From Callorhinus ursinus (Eukaryota > Chordata > Mammalia > Carnivora > Otariidae): a DNA stretch of 64,000 bases. The notes beneath the pieces are model-generated. The model saw only the letters and a program-made list of their open reading frames with translations. It was not told the origin of the DNA and made no database searches. Shown piece after piece: positions 12,090-21,395 of the stretch (the first letter of the stretch is position 1; every line of letters starts with the position of its first letter). Where the stretch lies: NCBI RefSeq assembly GCF_003265705.1, contig NW_020312785.1:16213066-16277065 (forward strand), in the 5' to 3' direction. The translations under genes were made by a program, and so were the position numbers.

Positions 12090-12841
12090 AAATATTCCTT
12101 ACTTAAAAATTATCTAATGTTATGTATAGTTGAATATATAATTATTTGAAATAAGCCCTCTTTTCAGACCTTAAACATCACATTTATGACACTCATTACT
12201 TCATTGTCTTAGTCTTCATTTAACCCAGCAACACAACATAGACCTAACGTTCCTCCAATAATTTCCTTTGATTTAAATTTCCTCAACTGTTAAGGAATTT
12301 GATGTATTCCATGTATGGCTGGAGGCTGTGATTTTTCCCACTATGAAAGATTATAGGTGGTAATACATGTTTTCAAAGCTTCAATTTTTTTCTTCAATTT
12401 GAAACTCTTTTAGCTAATTCTCATATTTTTGAAGCTCCAGGCATTAAGCAGTGGGTGGAATTTAATGACAAAAGCAGCAGATGTTATTAATGCAGATACT
12501 ATCGGCTGCATCAAATTCATGTTTAGAAGATGTGATAGTGGGGCAGGAGTAAAGTCAGGTCCTTTTTTATTTTGTAATAGGTACTTTTCATATTGACAGA
12601 ACACAAATTTCTGCTTCATTAAAGAGTTTTTTAGAAGTCATAACAATGAGGTGAAGTAAGAAAGAAAAAAGTGAGGAAAAATATTAAAAATACCACTCAA
12701 ATCAACACTTGGATAAAAACTGAATATGTCAATTTTTGGCCTTACTAAGGAATAACACAACTTGGTAATAAATACAATCAATGGCATTAAAATGAAATCA
12801 ACTCTCTTGATATTCATCTAATCTAGGAAAGGAAATAATTC
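12090..12841. other. AT-rich non-coding DNA
   Basis: No gene or assigned repeat. The 69-codon antisense frame at 12410-12619 has no recognisable features. Confidence 0.45.
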
Positions 12842-13317
12842 ATTTCTAAGCAATCTACACATTTAATGCAATGCCTATCAAAATAGCAACAGCATTTTTG
12901 AAGAACTAGATCAAACAATCCTAAAATTTGTATGGAACCACAGAAAAACTCCAAATGCCCAAAGCAGTCTTGACAGGGAAAAGCAAAGCTGGAAACATCA
13001 GAATTCCAGACTTCAAGTTATATTACAAAGCTGTAGTGATCAAGACAGTATGGTACTGACACAAATTTAGACATATAGATCAGTAGAATAGAAAGCCCAG
13101 AACTGAACCCATAACTATGTGGTCAATTAATCTTCTACAAGCAGGAAAAAAACATCCAATGGAAAAAGTCCTTTCAACAAATGGTGTTTGGTAAAACTGG
13201 AAAGCAATATGCAAAAGAATGAAACTGGTTGACTTTCTTACACCATACACAAAAATAAATTCAAAATGGGTTGAAGAGCTAAATGTGAGACAGGAAACCA
13301 TTAAAATCCTAGAGCAG
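12842..13317 (+). pseudogene. Older L1 ORF2 relic, part 1 (interrupted)
   Basis: Decayed L1 ORF2 coding sequence from between the reverse transcriptase and the C-terminal region: AGCAATCTACACATTTAATG, CAATCCTAAAATTTGTATGG, TACAAAGCTGTAGTGATCAA. It parallels 15393-15870 of the younger copy but has many more changes, including frameshifts. It breaks at 13317 and continues at 17292, because a younger L1 has inserted. AAATAATTC at 12833-12841 and 18434-18442 may be its own target duplication. Open frames on the opposite strand here are shadows. Confidence 0.9.
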
Positions 13318-13325
13318 AGGAGGAG

Positions 13326-13336
13326 CAAGATGGCGG
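13326..13336 (+). promoter_or_regulatory. YY1-like site at the L1 start
   Basis: CAAGATGGCGG, 9 bases into the element. In human L1 a YY1 site at this place sets the transcription start, and a similar role here is inferred. A second GATGGCGGG lies near 13524. Confidence 0.65.
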
Positions 13337-13641
13337 AGGAGTAGGAGAACTAAATTTTGTCTGGTCCCAGGAATTCAGCTGAATAGGGATCAAACCATTC
13401 TGACCACCTACGAACTCAACAGGAGATTGAAGAAAACAATAGCAACTCTGAACAGAAAAGCGACCGCTTTCTGGAAGGTAGGATGTGAGGAGAAGTGAAT
13501 CCAAGGTGATATTTGGGCAGATAGATGGCGGGGGAGGGGTGCCTACTTCAGCTGCTTCTGACAAGTGATAGAGCCACAGAGCACAAAATCGGAACTTTTA
13601 GAAGTCAGCTCCACTGAGGGATGTCGCTCCAGTGGCTAAGC

Positions 13642-13644
<3 letters not shown>

Positions 13645-13692
<48 letters not shown>
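13645..13692. repeat. (GT)24 microsatellite in the L1 5' UTR
   Basis: An uninterrupted GT dinucleotide run of 48 bp. Its purity suggests recent expansion and probable length variation between individuals. Confidence 0.97.
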
Positions 13693-13694
<2 letters not shown>

Positions 13695-14506
13695 CCCTCA
13701 CTGGGACAGTGTGGTCTCAGGACGCTTGGGGTCACAAAAAGACTGGAGGTGCCTGAGTGGGCAGAGCTCCCAGGTACTGGAGCAGGGAAGCCAGCTGCAG
13801 AGACAGAGCCGAGGAGTGGGCTCTCAAGCTTCGGGTTGACATAAACTGTGATCTGCAGCACAGCTGGGCCACTGCTCTTCCAGCAGGGACCCAACAAGTG
13901 GCAGATCCAGGGAGACTCCCCTTCCTCCCCTGGGAGGAGCGGCGCAGGAGCACACTGCAGGGATCTGCTGGGTTTGGAGACTCCAAATGGGGTCATGCAC
14001 CAGAGATAGAAATGTTTGGTCACAGGCAGGGTGAGCACGGAGTGCAGCCAGACTGGGGAGACAGGAGTCATCGACTGCTTTTCTCTGGGGGCTCACTGAA
14101 GAGTGGAACACCGAGGTCTCAGCTGCTCTGGGGCAGAGATTGGGAGGCCGCCATTTTCACTCTTGTCCTCCAAAACTGTAGGGAAAGCTTGCAGGGAGCA
14201 AAAGCTACTGAGAGCAAAACTGAGCAGATTACTTAGCCCGGCCAGCAAGGGCGGGGCAATTCTGCTTCTGGCAAAGACATTTGGGAACCATGGCAATAGG
14301 CCCCTCCCCCAGAAGATCAGCAAGAACAGCCAGCCAAGACCAAGTTTACGGATCAATGAGAACGGCAGAACTCCAGCGCTAGGGGAATACTGCACATAGA
14401 ATTTATGGCTTTTTTCCCATGAGTCTTTAGTCTTTCAAAGTTAATTTTAACTTTCTTTTTCTTTTACCCTTTTTCAACCAACATCTTATCAATCCCTTTT
14501 TTAAAA

Positions 14507-16757
14507 GACCCCATCAAAAAGGAGAATTACAGGCCAATATCCTTGATGAACATGGATGCACAAATTCTCACCAAAATACTAGCCAATAGGATCCAACTGT
14601 GCATTAAAAGGATTATTCACCATGACCAAGTGGGATTTATTTCTGGGCTGCAAGGTTGGTTCAACATCTGCAAATCAATCAATGTGATACAATACATTAA
14701 TCAAAGAACAAGAACCATATGATCCTCTCAATAGATGCAGAAAAAGCATTTGACCAAGTACAGCATTCTTTCTTGATCAAAACTCTTCAAAGCATGGAGA
14801 TAGAAGGTACATACCTCAATATCATAAAACCATCTACGAAAAACCCACAGCATTGAGAATATCATTCTCATTGGGGAAAAACTGAGAGCTTTCCCCCTAA
14901 GGTCAGGAACACGGCAGGGATGTCCACTATCACCACTGCTATTCAACATAGTATTAGAAGTCCTAGCCACGGCAATCAGACAACAAAAAGAAATAAAAGG
15001 CATCCAAATTGGCAAAGAAGTCAAACACTCACTCTTTGCAGATGATATGATACTTTATGTGGAAAACCCAAAAGACTCCACCCCAAAAATGCTAGAACTC
15101 ATACAGGAATTCAGTAAAGTGGCAGGATATAAAATGAATGCACAGAAATCAGTGGCATTCCTATACACCAACAATAAGACAGAAGAAAGAGAAATTAAGG
15201 AGTTGAACCCATTTACAATCGCACCCAAAACTATAACATACCTAGGAATAAGTCTAACCAAAGAGGTAAAGAATCTGTACTCAGAAAACTATAAAATACT
15301 CATGAAAGAAACTGAGGAAGACACAAAGAAATGAAAAAAATATTTCAAGCTTATGGATTGGAAGAACAAATATTGTGAAAATGTCAATGGTCCCTAGAGC
15401 AATCTACACATTCAATGCATTCCCTGTCAAAATATCATCAACTTTTTTCAAAGAAATGGAGCAAATAATCCTAAAATTTGGATGGAACCAGAAAAGACCC
15501 CGAATAGCCAGAGGAATGTTGAAAAAGAAAAGCAAAGCTGGTGGCATTACAATTCCGGACGTCCAGCTCTATTACAAAGCTGTAATCATCAAGACAATAT
15601 GGTACTGGCACAAAAACAGACACATAGATCAATGGAACAGAATAGAGAGCCCAGAAATGGACGCTCAACTTTATGGCCAACTCATCTTTGACAAAGCAGG
15701 AAAGAATGTCCTGTGGAAAAAAGACAGTCTCTTCAACAAAGGGTGTTGGGAAAATTGGACAGCCACATGCAGACGAATGGAACTGGACTATTTCCTTACA
15801 CCACACACAAAAACAGACTCAAAGTGGTTGAAAGACCTAAATGTGAAACAGGAGTCCATCAAAATCCTAAGGGAGACCACAGGCAGCAAACTCTTTGACC
15901 TCAGCTGCAGCAACTTCTTCCTAGAAACATCGCCAAAGGCAAGGGAAGCAAGGGCAAAAATGAACTCTTGGGACTTCATCAAGATAAAAAGCTTTTGCAC
16001 AGCAAAGGAAACAGTCAATGAAACCAAAAGACAACCGACAGAATGGGAGAAGATATTTGCAAATGACATATCAGATAAAGGGCTTGTATCCAAAATCTAT
16101 AAAGAACTTATTAAACTCCACACCCAAAGAACAAATGAGCCGATCAAGAAATGGGCAGAAGACATGAACAGACATTTTTCCAAAGAAGACATCCAAATGG
16201 CCAACAGACACATGAAAAAATGCTCAACATCGCTGGACATCAGGGAAATCCAAATCAAAACGTCAATGAGATACCAGCTCGTACCAGTCAGAATGGCTAA
16301 AATTAACAAGTCAGGAAACGACAGATGTTGGCGAGGATGCGGAGAAAGGGGAACCCTCCTACACTGTTGGTGGGAATGCAAGCTGGTGCAACCACTCTGG
16401 AAAACAATATAGAGGTTCCTCAAAAAGTTGAAAATAGAGCTACTGTGCGACCCAGCAATTGCACAACTGGATATTTACCCCAAAGATACAAATGTAGGGA
16501 TCCGAAGGGGTATGTTCAGCCCGCTATTTATAGCAGCAATGTCCACAATAGCCAAACTGTGGAAAGAGCCAAGATGTCCATCGACAGGTGAATGGATAAA
16601 GAAGATGTGGTATATATACACAATGGAATGTTATGCAGCCATCAAAAGGAATGAAATCTTGCCATTTGTAACAACACGGATGGAACTGGAGGTTGTTATG
16701 CTGAGTGAAATAAATCAATCAGAGGAAGACATGTATCATATGACCTCACTGATATGA
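14507..16757 (+). pseudogene. L1 ORF2 C-terminal part, broken
   Basis: Encodes the reverse transcriptase and C-terminal region of the L1 ORF2 protein, which makes L1 cDNA at the target site. RT block [11 protein letters not shown] lies at 14915-14947 and the catalytic FADD at 15035-15046, in the same frame. The frame ends at 15332-15334 and shifts. The next open stretch (15375-16412) carries the C-terminal region with a CX3CX7HX4C cysteine cluster at 16326-16379. A TAG at 16410-16412 replaces an expected Trp codon, after which the frame continues to 16757. The N-terminal endonuclease is absent and further frameshifts lie upstream of 14900. It is clearly dead, but much less decayed than the older copy around it. 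Confidence 0.93.
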
Positions 16758-16934
16758 GGAATTCTTAATCTTAGGAAACAAACTGAGGTTTGCTGGAGGG
16801 GTGTGAGGTGGGAGGGATGGGGTGGCTGGGTGATAGACATTGGGGAGGGTGTGTGCTATGGTGAGTGCTCTGAATTGTGTAAGACTGTTGAATCACAGAC
16901 CTGTACCTCTGAAACAAATAATACATTATATGTT

Positions 16935-17010
16935 AAAAAGAAGAAGAAGAAGAAGGAGGAGGAGGAGGAGGAGGAGGAGGAGAAGGAGAAGGAGGAGGAG
17001 GAGAAGAAGA
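16935..17010 (+). repeat. GAA/GGA purine repeat in the L1 3' UTR
   Basis: A run of AAG and GGA triplets. The same place in the L1 at 29096-30262 has a much shorter GAA run (29987-30005), so this copy has expanded. Apparent Lys/Glu-rich or Ser/Pro-rich frames across it are artefacts. Confidence 0.9.
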
Positions 17011-17291
17011 TAGCAGGAAGCGAAGAATGAAGGAGGAGAAATCGGAGGGAGAGATGAACCATGAGAGACTATAGACTCTGAGAAACAAACTGAGGGTTCT
17101 AGAAGGGAGGAGGGTGGGGGGATGGGTTAGCCTGGTGATGGGTATTAAAGAGGGCAAGTACTGCATGGAGCACTGGGTGTTATCCGCAAACAATGAATCA
17201 TGGAACACTACATCAAAAACTAATGATGTAATGTATGGTGATTAACATAACATAATAAAAATAATTACGTTAAAAAAAAATCCTAGAGCAG

Positions 17292-18433
17292 AACATAGCC
17301 AGTAACCTCTTTGACATCTGTGGTAGTAACTTCCTTCTAGATATGTCTCCTTAGGCAAGGTAAATAAAAGCAAAAATGAACTATTGAGACTTCACCAAAA
17401 TAAAAAAAACTTCTGCACAGCGAAGGAAACAATCAACAAAACTAAAAGGCAACCTACAGAATGGGAGATCTTTGCAAATGACATATCTGATAAGAGGTTA
17501 ACATCCAAAATATATAAAGAACTTACAAACTCAACACCCCAAAAACAAATAATCCAATTAAAATAATGGGCAGAAGACATGAATAGAAATTTCTCCACAG
17601 AAGACATCCAGATGGCTAACAGACACCAAAAAGATGCTTAACATCACTGATCATCAGGAAAATACAAATCAAAACTATGATGAACTATCACCTCAGACCT
17701 GTCAGAATGACTAAAATGAACAATACAGGAAACAACAGGTGATGGCAACAATATGGAGAAAGGGGAACCCTCCTACACTGTTGGTGGGAATGCAAGCTGG
17801 TGCAGCCACTGTGCAACACAGTATGGAGTTTCCTCAAAAAGTTAAAAATAGAACTATCCTATGATCCACCAATTGCACTACCAGGTATTTATCCAAAGAA
17901 TGCAAAAATACTAATTCAAAAGGATACATGCACCCCGATGTTTATAACAGTATTATCTACCACCTATAATAGCCAAGATATGGAAGCACCCCAACTGTCC
18001 ATCAACTGATTAATAGATAATGAAGATATCTCAGCCATAAAAAAAGAATATTGCTCAGCCATAAAAAAGAATTAATCTTGTCATTTGCAACAACACAGAC
18101 GGAGCTAGAATATTGCTACATAAAATAAGTCAGAGAAAGACAAATACCATATGATTTCACTCATATGTGGAATTTAAGAAATAAAACAAGTGAGCAAAGG
18201 GAAAATAAAAGAGAGGGGGAAGCAAACCAAAAAACAGACTCTTAACTACAGAGGACAAACTAATGGTTACCAGAAGGGAAGTGGGTGGGGGAATGGGTTA
18301 AATAGGTGATGAGGTTTAAGGAATGCATTTGTGATGAGAACCAGGTGTAGGATGGACGTGTTAAATCACTATGTTGAACACCTGAAACTAATATTACACT
18401 GTATATTAACTGAAACTTAAATAAAACTTAAAA
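17292..18433 (+). pseudogene. Older L1 relic, part 2 (ORF2 end and 3' UTR)
   Basis: Continues the element broken at 13317. Decayed ORF2 C-terminal sequence (AGCGAAGGAAACAATCAACA, ACTGTTGGTGGGAATGCAAG) is followed by the last ORF2 part at 17995-18110, a 3' UTR with a G-rich tract near 18283, and an A-rich end. Frames of 60-71 codons are remnants. The nested arrangement dates this copy before the younger one. Confidence 0.9.
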
Positions 18434-18442
18434 AAATAATTC

Positions 18443-19009
18443 TGTTTGAATTAATTAATTTTTTTCTGAAATACTTTGAAACTACAAAAATATTTTTATT
18501 TTAGTCACTATTACCTCATTGTGTAGGTTTGAATTTGAATGCTTCACTCATATAAACTGTATTTTGAATCTGAGTCATGTAATATATAAAGATAGATCTG
18601 TGTACATATGGAAAATGTTCTCTATATTATGTAAAAAATTTTCTTAGGCATAAAATGTTGAGACATGGGAAATTCAAATTTAACTTTCCTCTACTTATAT
18701 AAATATCCAAAAATATTTAATCACTAAATACTAAAGATCATGATATTTAAGTAAAGAACAGTATAATGTTTTGTCAATTTCTTTGTATTTAATATTTTAC
18801 TGAACTTCCACATTCTCCTAGAATAGATGTAAATTGGAAAAAAAAATTCCCTAAAAACATAACAAAATGAGTCAAAGACAAAATAATATGAACTTTGATA
18901 TAAAAGTTGATCTACCTCAAATATGTATTATCAAAATAATTTGACAAATGGCAAAAGAAAATGGTACAAGAAAGTTTATTATAGCCTTCCTTGCATTTTG
19001 AAAGTATGC
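18443..19009. other. AT-rich non-coding DNA
   Basis: Nothing recognised. Confidence 0.5.
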
Positions 19010-19365
19010 TGCAGAGACTGGACAAACACAAAAGATAATTTCAGATAAGGCTGAGTGTTATAAAGGAAGTAAAATAGTGTAGTTAAGCATGATGGGAAGG
19101 GACTAATTTAAGTAAGATGTTCAGAGAAGTGGCATTTGATTGGATTCTTAAATGGTGAGGAATTAGCTTGCCAATTCAACAGTTCTAGTCAAAGTATGAG
19201 CAAATGATAAAGAATTGAGATGAAAATAAGCTTGGGATTTTCAGACATAAGAAATATGGTCTGTCTGTGTTAAGCAAGGGTAAAAGCGTAGGATAGAGTT
19301 TGGGTGAGGCATTGTAATCATGGGTGATAGGTGTCATAATAGGAAAACCTAAAGATGGGAACCTA
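19010..19365 (-). mobile_element. L2 LINE 3' part, antisense
   Basis: Matches the antisense of the L2 3' region in block order: GATAATTTCAGATAAGGCTG, AGAAGTGGCATTTGATTGGA, GGATTCTTAAATGGTGAGGA. Diverged, as expected for this ancient family. Confidence 0.65.
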
Positions 19366-19386
19366 TTTTAAGGCTATGAAATTCCT

Positions 19387-19584
19387 GGGCGCCTGGGTGG
19401 CTCAGTCGTTAAGCGTCTGCCTTCCGCTCAGGTCGATCCCAGGGTTCTGGGATCGAGCCCCGCATCGGGCTCCCTGCTTGGCCAGAAGCCTGCTTTTCCC
19501 TCTCCCGCTCCCCCTGCTTGTGTTCTCTCTCTCGCTGTGTCTCTCTCTGTCAAATAAATAAATAAAATCTTTAAAAGAAAAAAA
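19387..19584 (+). mobile_element. CAN-SINE, sense, close to consensus
   Basis: GGGCGCCTGGGTGGCTCAGT head, GGGATCGAGCCCCGCATCGG, CTCTCTCTCGCTGTG, AAATAAATAAATAAAATC tail. GG(C/A)TATGAAATTCCT occurs at 19372-19386 and 19585-19599, a 15-bp target duplication with one difference. A young copy of the arctoid-type subfamily. Confidence 0.97.
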
Positions 19585-19599
19585 GGATATGAAATTCCT

Positions 19600-20277
19600 G
19601 TTGGAACTTCTAGAAATTAAAAAGTCAGAATGTCAGTCTGGATCATATAATATAATGTTTTAAGCCCTAGAAGAGACTATGTATTTATTTAAATGTGCAC
19701 AGAAGCCATTAGAAAAGTTGGAGAAGCAGTACAAATATATTTATATATTTTTTTTTGGTCAAATATATTTATATTTTAAAGGACCATGCCTTCTTTTTTT
19801 GGGAGAATGTACTCTGACATGGGATATGTTAAGATTAGAAGCAATGAGACACATCAGAAGCTGTTATAGTAATGTAACTTCTATTAATACATTTAATTCG
19901 TGTACATGACCTTCATAATGCATTTAATTCATATATTCATACTCATATTGTGTAGATCATGACCTTAACAGTTCCACTGTAACATTTGGAAAAGCTCAGT
20001 CCATTGCAAAAATCACAATTTCATAGACACTAAGAGCAGTGAAAGCAATAAGAATAGAATTGGAATTCCAGAGATGGCAGGACTCTTCTTAGATGAGCTG
20101 ACTATCCTATCACTGACTGTTTTCTTCTTGGTGACATTTGCTAATTGTAAGCTGGGACCAAGGAGGGCCTTGGCTCTGGGTCAGACTTGCCCCATGCTGA
20201 GGAACTCGACTGAAAGTAAGTAAAATTGTCGTTCTCTTGAAACTTTACAGGGCTGTTGGAAGAAATAGATAACTTGA
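19600..20277. other. Non-coding, unassigned
   Basis: No recognised repeat. A 49-codon frame at 20074-20223 has a hydrophobic stretch but nothing to support it as a gene. Confidence 0.45.
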
Positions 20278-20293
20278 AAATACCCAAATACAG

Positions 20294-20504
20294 GTGAGCC
20301 TAGGTGACTCAGTCAAGTGTCTGCCTTCGGATCAGGTCATGATCTCAGGGTCCTGGGATTGAGCCTTACCTTGGGTTCCCTCCTTGACAGTAAGTTCCTC
20401 CCCACCCCCTACTCAGGCTCTCCCTTGCTCTGCTCTCTCTCTCTCTCTAATATATAAATAAAATCTTAAAAAAAAGCAAACCCATTTAAAAAAAAAAGAA
20501 AAGG
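20294..20504 (+). mobile_element. CAN-SINE, sense, diverged, 16-bp target duplication
   Basis: SINE body from the diverged head (GAGCCTAGGTGACTCAG) through TCAGGTCATGATCTCAGGGT, a CT-rich run and AATAAAATCTT, then a long mixed A-tail. AAATACCCAAATACAG is repeated exactly at 20278-20293 and 20505-20520. Confidence 0.95.
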
Positions 20505-20520
20505 AAATACCCAAATACAG

Positions 20521-21185
20521 CCAGTTTTCCCCAAAGAAAAAATTCTGAATCTCCATCTGCTAGCTGGTGGTTTTGTTTATGAGTAAACAAAGTAATAACT
20601 CCTATGATTATGTCATACTTAGCACAGATCTCACCAGAGAAATGGAGACGGCCTCAAAACACAGTTTTCTCTTCAACATATCTGAATGACTTAGAAGCAG
20701 GAGGAATCAGGGAACTGGAGAGCTAAACATAAAATATCTGCAGGTCAAAATCTCCCAGGTTTTCCGGGCTGAAGAAAGAGAGATCTGACAGGGTCTCAAT
20801 CCATAGATTGAAATGTCCTAAGAACATGCCCCAAGAACAGAAATGGACCAAGGGTAGACTGAATCTGCGCATTTGAAGACTGCACATTTAAACTATCTAA
20901 CTGGTTACAGAGACAAACCATTTCAATCTCTGTCTAATTTGAGATCAGATCTTTACCCTGTCTTCCTATAAGGGAAAGGGAAAGCCCTCGTTGGCTTTGT
21001 GAAGGCACTATGGTTTTCAAAAAAATAACCAGACATGCAAAAGGCAAGTAAAAGATGACCTGTAATGAATACAAACAGAAGGATAATCCTAATAGTGACA
21101 TTAGTACACACAAGGACTTATTATTAATTTGATCAATATAATATATGATAGTCAAAATGATGAAAAGCTGGAAATTGTAATAGAA
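20521..21185. other. Non-coding, unassigned
   Basis: No recognised repeat or gene. Confidence 0.45.
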
Positions 21186-21395
21186 AAATTTAATCTATAA
21201 AATAGAATCAAATGTACATTTTAGATTGTAAAATACAATTTCTGAAAGGAATCAAATTTGTTGAATGATTTCTATATTATAGAAATAAATATAAATTTCT
21301 AAATTTAATCTATAAAATAGAATCAAATGTACATTTAAATTGTAAAATACGATTTCTGAAAGGAATCGAACTTGAACGATTTTTAACAGACTGCA
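21186..21395. repeat. 115-bp tandem duplication
   Basis: AAATTTAATCTATAAAATAG starts at 21186 and again at 21301. The copies stay alignable for about 90 bp, with a handful of differences and a short deletion in the second. The unit matches no transposon I know, so this looks like a local duplication. Confidence 0.9.

Larger units (their letters stand above)
13318..14506 (+). promoter_or_regulatory. L1 5' UTR (internal promoter region)
   Basis: GC-richer than its surroundings, with several CpGs, as in L1 5' UTRs that carry an internal RNA polymerase II promoter. It includes a YY1-like site at its very start and a long GT repeat. Open frames of 72-159 codons on both strands (for example 13757-14236 plus, 13598-14071 minus) lie within it. 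I treat them as chance frames of a GC-rich UTR. Whether it still drives transcription cannot be judged from sequence. Confidence 0.75.
13318..17276 (+). mobile_element. Younger L1 with complete ends and internal deletion
   Basis: A 3959-bp L1 lies inside the older L1. Its 5' end begins AGGAGGAGCAAGATGGCGG, the start of a carnivore L1 5' UTR. Its 3' end has an AATAAA-like signal and an A-tail. AAAATCCTAGAGCAG is repeated exactly at 13303-13317 and 17277-17291 (15-bp target duplication), and the site reads TT|AAAATCC, typical of L1 endonuclease. About 1.19 kb of 5' UTR is kept. The sequence then jumps near 14500-14507 into the middle of the ORF2 reverse transcriptase. The rest of the 5' UTR, all of ORF1 and the endonuclease half of ORF2 are missing. 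It cannot encode a working set of L1 proteins. Confidence 0.95.

Noticed and set aside
13598..14071. Thr-His repeat protein / Cys-Val repeat frames over the GT run
   Set aside because: Both are translations of the (GT)24 microsatellite in the L1 5' UTR.
16803..17208. Lys/Glu-rich and Ser/Pro-rich frames
   Set aside because: They translate the GAA/GGA repeat of the L1 3' UTR.
20074..20223. 49-codon frame with a hydrophobic stretch resembling a signal peptide
   Set aside because: Short, no relatives recognised, no transcript signals. A hydrophobic run is easily produced by T-rich DNA.
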